Shown here: one piece after another, positions 21,841 through 35,435 of the stretch
Layout: each line of letters opens with the position of its first letter
Position numbering within the stretch: position 1 is the stretch's first letter
Assembly (NCBI GenBank): GCA_019426215.1
Contig: CM033394.1
Coordinates: forward strand, 25,006,195 to 25,070,194
Length of the DNA: 64,000 nucleotides
Direction of reading: 5' to 3'
Origin: Buddleja alternifolia
Lineage: Eukaryota; Streptophyta; Magnoliopsida; Lamiales; Scrophulariaceae
Notes under the pieces: model-generated
Told to the model about the DNA's origin: nothing
Database searches by the model: none
The model's input: only the letters and a program-made list of their open reading frames with translations
Made by a program: the position numbers and the translations under genes

Positions 21841-24720
21841 ATCCCCCACTTGCACCAATGTCAATCATTGTGGTATCTAATACCCATCTTCTCAAGATGG
21901 CGTTCCAGCACCAACTATGACAATGGTTTGGTGAGCGGGTATCACCTCTTCCAACGATCTCACTAAGGATGTGATATCTTCTCTCAATGTGTTTGAATTT
22001 GTTGTGAGACCTTGGTTCCTTATCATGTGTGATGTCTCCATTGTTGTAACAGAAAAATAGCAATGGGAGCAGTATATTCAGCCTCTGTGATGGAGTCCGC
22101 AGTTGTGCTTTGTTTGAAGTTTTTCCAAGACAATACCCCTCCATTAAGGGTGAATATGAACCTAGAAGTTGACTTTTGATCATCGACATCTACTTGGAAG
22201 TCAGAGTCCGTCTATCCTTCCACTTTTAATTCTCCATGTCCATAAATGAGGAACAAATCCCTTGTTCTCCTCAAGTATTTCAGAATACCTTTTACCGCAT
22301 CCCAATGCTTCTTCCCAGGGTTAGCTTGAAACCTCCTGACTACGCTCACAGCGTAGGCTATGTTCGGTCTCGTGTATAACATAGCATACATGAGACTCCC
22401 TATTGCTGATGCATAGGGTACTACATTCATCTTCTTCCGATCTGCCTCACTTTGAGGACTCATATATTTGGAGATGAATTCCATGTCTCATGGGTAAAAA
22501 TCCTCTTTTGAGTTTTCCATTCCAAACCTTTTTAGAACCTTATCTAAATAGAGGGCTTGAGATAGCCATATTATCCTATTCGCTCTATCCCTGTAGATGC
22601 GAATCTCAAGGATGTAGGTGGCGTCTCTCAAGTCTTTCATGGAGAATGTGTTTGAGAGTCATGTCTTGACCGAAGTCAATAGCCCTATATCATTTCCTAT
22701 AAGAAGGATGTCATCCACATATAGGACTAGAAATGATAGTTTGCTCCCACTGGATTTCTTGTAAACGCATGGTTCATCGATGTTCTTGATGAAGCTATAG
22801 TTCCTAACTTTTTCATCAAAACAGAGATTTCAACTCTGAGAGACTTGTTTAAGTCTATAGATGGACCTATTTAGCTTACACACCTTATGAGCATGTTTCT
22901 TAGATATGAAACTTTTGGGTTGTTCCATATAGATGTCCTCCTCGAGCTATCCATTTAGGAACGCAAGTCTTCACATTTATCTGTCAGATATCATAATCCA
23001 GGTGTGCGGCTATGGAAAGCAGAATCCTAATGGATTTGATCATGGCTATAGGCGAAAATTTTTTCTTATAGTCAATGCCCTCCTTTTCACTATACCATTT
23101 TCTCACCAGCCTGGCCTTATAGATGTCCACCTTGCCATCCGCACCAATCTTCCTCTTATATATCCATTTACACCTTACTGGCTTAATACCTTCAGGAGGA
23201 TCCGCAAGAATCCATACTTGGTTCGAATATATTGAATCCATCTCTTTTTCATAGCCTCAAGCCATTGCTAAGAGTCTACAACCACAATTGCGTGGTCATA
23301 AGTGGAGGGATCATCTCGATGGTTTCCCTTAGCTGCAGCATAAAGATCATGTTTTCCTTGAAGTAGATAACTGTATCTCTCAAGTGGCTAAGATACTCTA
23401 CTTGACCTACGTGATGGTGGTTGCATATTGGTAGGTTCAATTCGGGTTTCTTGAATAGTGTTGTTCTCTGATGGAGTTTCATTTTGTTCTTCCAGAACAA
23501 TCTTTCTTCCTGCACCACCTTCTCGAATGAACTCTTCTTCGAGAAACTCATCCTGTAAGGCAACAATGATCCTTCGATTATCGTGTAGGTAAAAGAAGTA
23601 TCCCATGGAGTCTTCCGAAAAATATCAATGAAACGACCCTTTAAAGACCTTGTCTTTCGTTTTTATACCTTCGTCTTTTCCACATGGGTTGGGCAACCCC
23701 ATATCTTTTTGTGTTTAAGACTAGGCGTCTTTCCACTCCATTTCTCATAAGGAGTCTTTGGAACAGACTTACAAGGAACTTTGTTCAAGATGTGAGCTAC
23801 AGTAAGCAAAATATAACCCCACAGCGATATGGGTAGATCCGTGTAACTGAGCATGGAACGAACCATGTCCAACAGAGTTCTATTCCATTGTTCAACTACT
23901 CCATTGAGTTGTGGAGTCGCTGGAGGAGTCAACTGTAAAACTATGTCGTGTTTTATTAAGAACTATCCAAACTCGGCACTCATGTATTCACTACCTTGAT
24001 CCGATCGAAGTGTCTTGATACGTTTGCCAGTTTGATTTTCAACCAAAGTCTTGAATTCTTTGAACCATTCAATGTATTCCTTGTACTTAATTACGTACAC
24101 CAGACCATACCTTGAATGATCGTCGATGAATGTGATGAAGTACTCAAAACCTTCATGGGACGTTTCCCCGAAGGGCCCACAGACATCGGTATGGATTAAA
24201 CTAAGACCTTCACTAGCCCTCTGGAAATACCCTGTGAAGGTGGATCGGGTCATCTTGTTTTGGAGACAAGATTGACAAGAAGGAAAAGGGTCCGACCTTA
24301 ATGGGCTTATAAGCCCACCTTTCTCAAGCTCGCAAATCTTGTACTCGTCGGCATGACCTAGTCTTAAGTGTCAGACAAGTCTTTGGCTTATCTCCGGCAT
24401 ACCATGTTTCTTGATAATAGTATTTACAGTGCATTGATTTTGGACATTTATGTAATATAAAGTATAAACTATTTATTAAAGATGTAGAGCCAATGCATTT
24501 ATTTCTAAAATAAATATCGCAACAATTGCTCGAAAAGCGAAAATTATAACCATTTTTAACCAATCTCTTATTTTGAAACCAATGCTGCACGGGTATCTTG
24601 TTATCCACAATGAACTGTCATCGATGGGACTAAATTTCGAAGTGTAGTTGAAAGAAAGGCTAGAATGGTAATTGCATGTTGTTATCGTGGCTCCTCCACC
24701 ATTGCTCAATTATTGCTTCA
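21841..24720 (-). pseudogene. Copia D pol remnant (GAG-pre-IN, IN, RT, RNase H)
   Basis: Reading from high to low coordinates: GAG-pre-integrase (about 24610-24260), integrase (24253-23663: HTDVCGPFGE, IDDHSRYG, SDQGSEYMS, with GVVEQWNR at the final catalytic Glu), linker (23606-23276), RT (23241 to about 22620: KWIYKRKIG, and a YVDD-type block near 22710), and RNase H region (22484 to about 22000). Stops and frameshifts separate the pieces. Gag and the zinc knuckle are not found. The proteins resemble those of copia A and L. Confidence 0.85.
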
Positions 24721-25738
24721 AAAGAAGGGGCAATGAGACATCTGGAAAGAAGTTAGATGACGTTTCTCTTTTTCATTCTCTGGTAAGTTTGTATTGATAG
24801 CTGAGAATGAAGGGTTTGATTGGTTGCCTGTCATTATTTTGACTTTGTCCTGCCCCACTTTTAGCTGATTGATGTGACGTGAACATATAATTGTTGGTCA
24901 CCACTTTCAAGTAGCGTTGTTGGTAGCACTCCTTATCGGACATTTGTTCCATTCTTCCCCAATCGTCTCTAACTGTTCTGCCTCCCTCTCTTTTCTTTTC
25001 TAAACTTTCTTTCCAAGGACCTGACAGGATTTTATTTATGTTTGATGGAAATGTTGTGACAATATTACAGTAAGACACTGGCCGTTTCTGTCTGAAATGA
25101 GAAAATGGTATCTATCTTTGGTTTATTGATTTATAACGTTTGACCACTAGACTTGATGGTTTGATTAGTTATATTTTATTTTAAGAAATTATACTTGATT
25201 TAACTATTGGTTTGAAAAAGTGAAACATTGTTTAATAAAGTACGGAATTCTAAAATAATTTATGGAAATTAAGTGGGAAATTTGTTCTGAAAATATTTTC
25301 AGAAAATAATTTTATAAGTGCCACATTTTGGCTATTTTGGTGTTAAAACTGAAGCGCATCTTTTGGAAATGGAATGCTAACATCGCCTTTATTTCTCTGC
25401 ATTTTTCCATGAGAACTAGGAAAAAGAGTACGATCATTGCAACCTATTCATGTGGCCAACAATGGAATCTCTGTTTTGATGAAGCAATCAAAGGCATTTG
25501 ATTTCATCAAGCCCTTTACTCTATTATTAAAGTAATTTTTATCATTTTCTTTTTGACAAACTAATATTATACCACTTCTCTTATTAAATATAAAATAAGT
25601 ATTCAAAATTTGATAGTTCATAGTTTTAAAATTTAAAAGTGACGGATAACTACCATAAATAATAAATTAAAAAAAATTTGTATATATGACTAAAACTTTT
25701 ACTTATTTATTTAAAACGGAATTAGGATAAATGTTATT
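24720..25738. other. Unassigned; a 101-codon minus-strand ORF of unknown origin
   Basis: A minus-strand ORF (24773-25078) is hydrophilic, with many Gln, Lys and Asn, and matches no family I recognise. It could be a captured gene fragment, an exon of a decayed gene, or chance. 25130-25740 is AT-rich and shows nothing coding. Confidence 0.3.
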
Positions 25739-25761
25739 TTGTTTTGGATAACGGAGATAAG

Positions 25762-25908
25762 TCGTGTTCACAAAAACGCCAGTGGGAGTAGAATATCGTT
25801 TTTGGTACTATATGTAGATGATATCCTACTTATAGGGAATGAAGTCGGCATGTTGACTTCAGTCAAAGCATGGCTCTTGAGAACTTTTCCCATGAAAGAC
25901 TTGGGATA
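25762..25908 (+). pseudogene. Isolated copia reverse-transcriptase fragment
   Basis: About 147 bp encode a segment with FLVLYVDDILLIGNE and FPMKDLG, the catalytic YVDD region of copia RT, similar to 55750-55860 in copia L. No adjoining copia sequence or LTR is present. It ends at 25908, about 310 bp from the CLPR4 stop codon, on the opposite strand. Confidence 0.85.
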
Positions 25909-26219
25909 CCTACTTCTTGAGTATATGTACAATCTTAAATTTTATCCTTTTCAAATTGAAGCTCACCCTGGAGTAACTGGTTATTAATTTATACAACATT
26001 GATTTCATTGAACATAGGCACTTAAACATACATAAGCACATCGTTTGTGATAAAAAGGGACTAGCCTTGTTGATGAATTGTCGGTGAACAGTGAGTTGCT
26101 GGTTGTTGTTTTGCACCCACCCTACTGGTCCACCATCGCAAAATATGCATATATCTGTGGGTAATTGGACTATGGCTTCCCTGCTTTTTGCGAGGATTGA
26201 TGGAGAAACTTGAATTTAT
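25909..26219 (-). other. 3' flank and probable 3' UTR of CLPR4
   Basis: Non-coding sequence after the CLPR4 stop codon (26220-26222 on the minus strand). No clear polyadenylation signal was identified. Confidence 0.4.
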
Positions 26220-29200
26220 TCAAATAAGTTGTGCCTTTTTGAGGTTTGATATAACTCCTCTGTCTTCACTGCTCCTCTCGTTGTACAGAACCTTCAGATC
26301 ACGAGGCAAAATGTAAATGCATGACATTCTAGGAAAAACACATAAAAAAAAATTATTCTCAAAAGAGTTAGTTACCTTATCAATAATTCCGTATTCAACA
26401 GCCTCACTGGGACTAAAATATTTTGGGCGCCTTATGTCTGCTTCAATCTCCTCAGGGGATTTTCCAATATGTTTCGCATAAAGTTTAACCTTTCAAAATC
26501 AGTACAACTTTTAGTATAGTTTCAACTGCACAGCAAGATGTATTACTTTCTATTCCCCTGTTCGAGGGAGCAGGTGGTGACCAAAGAATTGATCTCTCTA
26601 AATATAAAGGAAAAATAAAAGCTGCTGGAATGCAAGTGAATGCGAACGATAAAGGCAGTATGAGGCTCCAGATTTTTTGGCAATTTTCCTGAACATATAT
26701 AATATACCAATACTTCTCCATATGGACAAATGGATGATACACACAGTCACATGAAGATGAACAAGAGAAACATAGAAGGTAAAGCATACAGCTGGTGCAT
26801 ACTTTTTCAAATTTTGACATCAAATCCAAAGATTAAAGTGACTGAACATTGCATAAATAATGTTAACTTTACCAACTCAGCCTTCACATTTCTAACTTCT
26901 TTCCTCATAAGCTCTACATCAGTTGCTTGACCCTGAAACCTTGCGATTGGCTGTAGATTACACAGGTTATCAATATTAGTATGGAAGTACCACAAAGCAG
27001 TAAAACCGAGATCACTGATTAGAATACCATGATTTTTTGTGCTCTAGAATAGAAATTTCTGTTCCATATCTGTGCTATGAAGGTAAGTAAAAATCCTATT
27101 TTCAAAAGAATTTTAAATTGAGAAAGAAAGATGTGATAATGTAGGACTATATGCAACCTGCTTCATCATAATTGTTGATGACGGTAAGGCAGAACGATTC
27201 CCTTTTGCACCAGCTGCCAAGAGCAGTGCTGCTTCTCCCCATGCATTCCCAACACACAGTGTAAAAATAGGTGGTTTCACATACCTACAAGTTGTAAAGA
27301 CCAGAATTACAAAAAAAGATTGAACTTCATAAACTTCACATATAGTAAATGTTCAGAAGAACCAAGATACGCAATTCAACACCAAACTTCAGCATCCTCT
27401 ATTAATCCAAGATTAGAACTGGGTGCATTTAAAGTTTAAAAAAATAGTTGATGGAAAAAATATAAGAAAAAACGGTTTTTGTCTCAGTCTAGCCTGGTAA
27501 GGCAAGTAATTGCCTAATCTTGCCACAACTTGAGCTATGTCACAATTTTAGACATGGCATATGATCTTTCATTTGATCGAGCCACAAAGCCGTTAGTTTT
27601 TAGGTTAAGCAGGGCTATCCGAATAGATCTGCGATGTACTAGCTTTCTCACAAAATATGGTATAACTTGGAAAGCATTATGATTTATGGGTTACGAATTA
27701 TAACCTCATAACATCATATATTGCAAAAGCTTCAGTCTCATAGCCCAACTTCTCCCCGCCCTGCGAAATGCACAAATTAGAAGAAAACCATTATTCCGTA
27801 AACTCGGTATAAGTTGATTGTTTCTTTGCAGAAGATTCACATAAAGCACTAGCTAGTCATATGAACACAAACAAATACAGAAACCACAATTCATAAACTT
27901 CAGAGAAAAAATCATGTGATCCCAAGTGCGACGTAATGACCAAATACGGATTGAACTTTATATATTATAATAGTCAATGTAGCTCTAGTCTGACGACCCG
28001 ATTATATCAAATAACATATTCCCACTGTTGTTCACCTATGCAAAAATAAGCTCAGACAATATGAACATGTACAGTATGGTAAAGTAGTGTTTATATGCAT
28101 ATAGAGCATATGAATAAAAAGATAAACTCAAAACCATGGAACCAGCAGAGTTTGCATGCAGGATTGGCCTAATAACTTCTTTTGCACACCGAAACAAGTT
28201 GGGTCTTGGCAAAGAGGAAGAAAGAATTATATTGAAAGGTTTGCTACGGGAGATTAGTATCAAATTGATTATTAATGTCTGCATGGTAATTTGAAAATAG
28301 TTATTTGATAGGCTGGCAATCACATATATTGGTCCCCAAGATGCTTTCGAGTTAGATACCTTGTAAATGTGAAAGAAGGACCATTAAACTGTTAATCTTA
28401 GGGATGGCATCAGGGAGGGATTGGCAAAACTTGTGACCTGCCCTGCTCACTCCTAGGAGGGCTAGGGATCCACTTTGCCCCATTCGGGTGGCCAAGACCG
28501 AAATCAATGTTTCTCAAAGCCGGATGGGAGTGGACGGTCCTACCAGTCTAACAGGAAATCCGTCAAGAGCCCGGCCCGATGATTCGCTTTGCGAACCCTG
28601 CTGAAACGGTCAAAACCGGTGGAACAGCGTGAACAGGCCATCCCGGAAAAATGGCCAGGCTTCCACCATTATTTTCTTCTTTGTTCTTTTCTTCTTATTT
28701 ACTTTTGATAAAATGAGAAACAGAAGTAAGAGTAGAAACTGGGGCGGGAACTGATGGATCTTGATAAGACGAGCGCTATGGTCGCAGGTGTGGAAATGGA
28801 GGTGGATTTTATTGCTCCACTGCTCCTGCTGTTGCTTTGATGAGCGAAGGGGAGGGATTTTGCTGGAAATCCTTTGATTGAGGAAAAAGAAAACTGAAAT
28901 GGTAAATAACAGAGAGAAAAGAGAGTGACAAACATGTTCAAAGAGAGATGAGACAGAGAAGTTTGTGAAGGAAAGTGGAAGAAAAGAGGTAAAGAATAGA
29001 CACCGTATGACGGATGAGAGAAAATTAAACATTTCCATTTTAAAAGGAAAAACTGGAGTGGGTAACAGTGTGAAATGTAAATCAAGTTTACTGCACAAAA
29101 GTTGAGCAGGATACAAACAAAATCATAGCCTCGATCAATCGATTTTTTGAACCTGATCCAACCAGTCAAACCAGTGACCCAGTCAATTATCCGGTTCAAT

Positions 29201-32200
29201 CACCGGTCTGATTCATAAAAAAACTGCCCAGAATCTACCCAAGACCCGATTGGGGTTTAAAACATCAAAGCCCAAAACCCGCTTCACCCTATAACCCCTT
29301 TATAGAGCCAACCAGTTCCATGCAGGGCAGGTTTTAGGTTAACCATCTCTAATTTTGAGCACAGTGAACATTTTTCCTCCACAACTCTGCTCCATCTAAC
29401 AGGCGACAAACAACTGCCAACTGGTTCACAAGCAATAGCAAGTAGGTAGCTTCCAGATCCAGACCAGTTCACCAGTACACTGAATATTTTCTCAACCATT
29501 CCACTCCATCTGTTATAAGCAAGAAACAACTTCCCAAGTTGTTTGCAACAATGTACTAATATTGCTCTTACAGATCCAGTCAAGTCAACAAGCATTTTAA
29601 CCAGCACAAACACACACAGACAACCGCAAGGAGAGTTTGACCATGATAATTCTTCATACATGTTGCGTATCTGACTAAAAGAGGAGCAGGAAATGAAGAA
29701 ACGCTTGCATAAAGCTCTGAAGGACAAGAAAGATGTATGGTATTCTGATGGAAACACATAAAATCAAAAGAATGTAATTCACTTCCAACAGAACGTTGGA
29801 CTTCAAGTTTGAATAATTCACTCTTCAGTCAAAGTGTAGGCAGGTTCCTTTTCATTCTTAAATCCCAGTTATCACCCACCAGTGCCTGCTCTGCGCCACT
29901 AGATAAAAGAGTGAATACTGGTAAATTTAACTTTTTTACAATTTCATATCCCTCCAACCCATGTTATGGGTTTATTATTGTCTAGGTACTGAGTTCTAGA
30001 TAATAGTTCAAAACTCTGATGTTTGGTATAACTTTACACAATGGCCCTTAGAAATAGTAGTTGAGAGTTGGTGGTGTTGCATAATAAGCGCAATGAGATT
30101 AGATTTGCTACAAGAATTCTATTTAGAAATGGCACCTTAGTTCGGGATGTCGTAAAAGTAGGATCAACAAGTTTGAGACAAAGGGAGCATATCTATTCAC
30201 ATGCCCATGTTTGTGGGTATGCTCACATGTTGAGGAGTTGTTAAGTAAAGTACTGAAAATGTTATTTTCTTTTCCATGAGAATTAAAAAGAGATGCAGCA
30301 TCTAGAAGCATTGTTTATACATAATCAGACACAATAACAAGCTCTAACCTTGGTTGTTCCGGTGGAATTTATGTAAAGGTAAATTGGTTTTTCCTCGTCT
30401 TCATACTGAAGGTAAAGAAATTCTGCTAGAATCAGTTCAGTGACGGATGGAACTAGAGACATTCCCAAGTAGACAATTCGATTCTTGTACAAGTATGATG
30501 CCAAATCTGGTGGAGGTTGCTCCCAGGCACTTCCTCTTGAAAAAGGAATAACCTGTTAATGGAAATACACAGTGGAATAATAGTGAGAACAACAGTAGAA
30601 TAACATGTCACGAGAGATGTAACTCTGACAAAGTATCATTACGAACATTAACCATTCAGATAAGTTACCAAAGCAAATACAATCTGTGACCGGAAGCATA
30701 GCCACATAATTGCTATCCTGTCTGAGATAAACAGCACTGTTTTAAGAAACTCAACAAATGACCTTTATGGGCCATGAAAAGCAGCAGACAACTTATCTTA
30801 GAAGAAGATTGGAAAAATGATAGCCACTTAGCAGTATGAATGAGATTTTAATCTGGCTCAACTTAACACAACAAATGCTTAAAGAGGAGTTCAAGGTGAA
30901 TTCCTTTAGGTTGTGTTTGGTTTGAAGGATTTGAAAGCCATGGATTTCCTATTCATCGTCCATTGAGTATGCTTGGATAGTTTCAAGTTGGTTTAGATTT
31001 CGAACCCCTTGAACTCATTTTGTGCTGTTTATTACAATCATTAACGTGGATTTCAAATCCATCTAATTTGTAGTCAACCGAAATACATTCTCCAAATCCC
31101 TTCCTCAAATCCAAATTCTTCCATCCAAATGCTATCTTAGTTCCTTTTTCATCTTTATTTTTGGCCAATTCTCCTCCTGTTTCTCAAGACAATCAACAAC
31201 TTACTGAATTTCCAATTTCAACTCTATTTAACTCCAAATTATGAAGCCAACCATTTCCGCCTTCCCAAATCAGTTCTGTGCATTTATGAATCTACTCGAG
31301 CAGTTGAGATCCTCTTTTAGCCATTCAAGCAACATCAACATTTCCAAGAGCGTGGCTCCAAGACAGGGGAACTTTTGCAACTGGTTGACATATATTTTCT
31401 GTTCTCATCACCTATAAAGGGTATAATATCGCAACTCCTAGAAGGTCATCTGCCCATAGTTGTTAATGATGAATGGCGCGGTGCAGCGACAAGGGTCCCA
31501 TGGCGCATGGCGCGACGCACGCCTTATCGAAGAAAAAATAATAATACATATTCATAAAATAAATAATATGCTACTTTTTTAACAATAATAACCATAATAT
31601 AAATAACAAGTATCTAAAAAAAATAAAATTAAAACAAACTAATGTCAATCATAAGCACTTCAACGCAATAAATATGTCTAGAATTTTAAACACTAAACAT
31701 ATTATATATAACTATAGATAAAGATAATTTAATAATAGCTAAACTATGGAGAAAAAGAAAAAGAAAAAAAAAAGTTACTGCCTTGCTGCCTTAGCCTTAC
31801 CATATTTCATTTTCAACTTTCAAGTTTTCAACACTAAATACACTAACATATTATATATAGTATAACACTATAACTATTATAGATAAAAATAATTTAACAA
31901 TAGCTAAAATATGAAGGAAAAAAAAAGAATGAAAGTAAGAAAAAAGCTTCCTGTGAGAGCTGGGCGAGGCGACGAGACGGCGACGGCGACAACTGGGCTC
32001 ACGACGGTGCGCGCTCCGGTAGAGAGAGGCAGAGAGATCGCGCGCGCGCCTTAAAGGCTCTCGCCATGGCGCTAATGGCGACAATGGCGCTCGCCATGTT
32101 GAGCACGGGCGCCACGCCACGGTCCATGGCGCCGAGGGTGCGCCATTCTCGCCTTGCGCAATGGCGCACCATTAACATCACTGCATCTACCTAAGGTAAA

Positions 32201-35200
32201 GTTACAAGTATAAAAATGAGGTGGCAACCTCCATTAATGTGTCAGCTATCTTGTAGCAAACCACTAACCTCTGGATTCCAGACAGAAAGCAAGATCACAT
32301 TTTGGGTGAACAACTTGTGATACCATTTATTCACATAGCAATTTGACCTAATTTTCATTTATATATATTTAAAATAATTATTATTAAAAATGAAAGATGG
32401 GGTACTAAAGGACAATATGTCCTCAAAAAGGCCATTAAAAGTTAAACAAAAACTGATTGCGATTCTCCTCTGAACGTCACATAGAGGGAGACCCCTACAT
32501 AAATATAATATCTTGAACCAAAGAAAAGCTAAGTGTGTGACTTTCTGACAAATGCAACTTCCAGTCGAGTAGTAGTCCCTAAAATATGTGCACTCCTTAC
32601 AACCCAAATAAACCAGGTAAACAGCAAAAACAGCTGATTCCCACAATATATAATCTTTGCTTCCTCCAACCTGCATCACGAAGTGACCTGAAAAATCATT
32701 TACCATTTCCGGATATCCCAGGAGAAGACCTTTTATCACTTAAAAAAGGATACCACACTGTTGACACACAGCAATCTCATCTAAACAGCCTAGTAGAAGG
32801 GCTAAACCAATAAAAACAAATTCACCGAAATGAACAATTTAAGGAAGTCTACAAATAGAAAAGGAAGAGTTAAATAAGGGCGTTAGCCTGATCATTTTGC
32901 AGCATAATGGACAAATTCTTGAAGAAATAACACACTCCCTTCACTGCACAAGGATGCGGTGTTTGACTTTTTCTACGATATAAGAGAAGTCAAAATTTGA
33001 CAACTTTCTTCCAGAATTATCTTTTTATCGATATAAAATGATAAAATCAAAAGGTTAAACTAATATCTAAAATTAAAAGAACTTTCCATTTCATAAACCA
33101 TCAAATGTTGAATAAGTGAAGAAAGAACTCATATTGGCCATTAAATTGGCTTCTTCCCATAACATGATAATTATAATATGGAGAAAAGGTTTCTATTTCC
33201 TATCTAATTAAAATTAAAAATAAACAAAAGGACAAATGTTTTGAAAGAGAAGTACTTATCTTGTGCACAAGAAAAAAAAATTAGAAACCCATACATCACT
33301 TGTGGGAAGGAGGGAGTAGTTAAGAACAATATCAAGAATTAGAAGCAAGATGATTCCCACGTAGGAAGAAGGATATTGCATTCTCAGAAGGTTTTAGTAA
33401 GTTGATTATAAATCATAGTCACTAAAACTAGCTGGATAAGAAACCACATGCACAAGACACCAATCTGGCTGACTGATGCAAGTGTCTTGGAGAGAACCAA
33501 GAAATATTGTCAGTAATTTTCCTCAACCAATGACCCAAACTTGGGTCGTTTTTGAGAGCCGGACGGATCTTACTTTCTATAAATGTAGAGTTGCGTCACT
33601 TTCAGCTGCCGACTAAGCTACATCCACTTTGCTGTTTCCATACTAAGATCTTATTTGTCACACACAGACCTACTCCGGCACATAGGAAAATATAAGTATG
33701 ATATTTTTCATCCCAAAAACATGTTTGTGATGTGTCAGAGACACTGTTATGCACAATTTTGGTAATACAATATGATTTTCAATAACACTTATACATTGGA
33801 TTATTGCCTGACATGCTCTCACTCCTAAATGATGTAACAAGGGAAAAGAAACCAATAGGATCCAAAAAAGAGAAAGCGTGAAGCTTATGGTACTTTTTGT
33901 TACCTATTTTGGATACTCTGAATATGCTTAACAAAACTGCATCAACTGTACTTTTACTCGTCTTTTACAATCCATATCAAGAAGCTCTCAACCTATTTAT
34001 CTCCTCTGCCCCATTGTTACTCCAATATCTCCATTTTGGATTCCCATAAACTTGCGACATTTCAGAAAACCAAATCTTTTTATCATCCTTTGTAGTACAC
34101 TTGAACAAAATGGAATTTGAAAGAATAAAAACTGTGTTCTTACACATTTGAAATTCTGAACTTCATTAGGGAACAAAATGTGAATACAAATTAAATGTCA
34201 TAGGTCTGGAGGAGCAGATGAGTTCTAAACATCCATAGCTTAAGAGGTCAAAGCCCTTTATCGATCATAAAACAAAAACCTAATGAAAACCATGCAATTT
34301 TTGAAAAGACAGGCCCACAATATAGCATGGGAATATAAATATGATAGAATCTTAATCTATATTCGTGAATGCTTGGTATATGAAGACCCTATCTTAGTAA
34401 TGTAGATGATCCAATGTCATATGTGGAGATTTGGTAGCTAAGAAGCGAGTCCAAGCAGGTTGGAGAGCACAAACAGAAGTGAATCGACTCATAGAGTTGG
34501 AAAATGATCATGACCGAAAACTATTGAAAACCAAATCCAGTAAATAAATCTATGTGAAATACAAAAGATGTAATTATAGTATCTCTATATATGACTGTTA
34601 CGATCTACAATTCAAAGACAAGTCGACATAACTTATCTAACAATTACTTCGGGTGGATTGCATACATCTCTTTTCCAATTCGCTCCATCAAGGGCCATTT
34701 TCAACTTAAATAGCACTAGATCAAATTTTGAATCAATCTATTCCTGGAGTGGACTACCTCGAGGGTCTTGTATTCAATTATTAGACCCAAACAGTAAACC
34801 TTGAAGGAAGACAGAAATCAAGGAAACCTTATTAAATCCTTTCTTCAGGAGAACATCACAGATAGCTTCTGTTTTTATTTTTTTTTATGTGGGTGGGGTG
34901 GGGGTGGGGGAACAGGGTAAGCATTTCCCATTAATTTCAAAACAGCTTTACAGATTCCCCAGGTATACCTGGGGACACAGATAGCTTTTGACGCAGCCGC
35001 TTTTGAGAAACTCAAAGTTGTGATTCATTTTAGGCACTTTCTTTGGCTATTGTACCTTGACCATTGCTTCGTTAAATAACTTTTTCACAATTAGCAGTCT
35101 AAAAGGATAGCAATACAAGAGGAAATCAGACTTCATATTAGAAATTTGATAGCCAGAAGTATCACATATGATTAGTACACTACATTAGGTAAGACTAAAA

Positions 35201-35402
35201 TCAATTATGAATTCACTACCTCCATTTTTCAAACAAATAGATAATAACAAAAATGAAAATGAATCAAACTCCCAACAGAAAAATCCTTGTCAACAAAATT
35301 ACGGTTAAATTTTACAGCTCCAAACAATTGTTGCTACTATAAAATTCTATTACCATACAGTGCTCGTACTCCAACATTTCACACAACAATTGAGTCAACT
35401 CA

Positions 35403-35435
<33 letters not shown>

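Larger units (their letters stand above)
14681..24720 (-). mobile_element. Copia element D, minus strand, 5' end missing, LTR heavily nested
   Basis: The internal region (21841 to about 24720) carries minus-strand pol. The 3' LTR runs from 21840 down to 14681 but is split by a solo LTR (15914-21380) that itself holds two more. The polypurine tract, CAAGTGGGGGAT on the minus strand, is at 21841-21852. Copia similarity fades near 24600-24720 and no 5' LTR follows, so the 5' end was deleted or truncated. Confidence 0.85.

Noticed and set aside
28610..29199. Overlapping minus-strand ORFs of 166-168 codons in CLPR4 intron 2
   Set aside because: They are hydrophobic, Phe/Ser-rich readings of a pyrimidine-rich strand, overlap each other in two frames, and match no family.
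29284..29757. 157-codon minus-strand ORF in intron 2
   Set aside because: It crosses the right end of the hAT-like element and shows no recognisable domain; probably chance.
34880..34912. G-quadruplex candidate in CLPR4 intron 1
   Set aside because: The G runs are uneven and the tract is short; nothing else supports a function.
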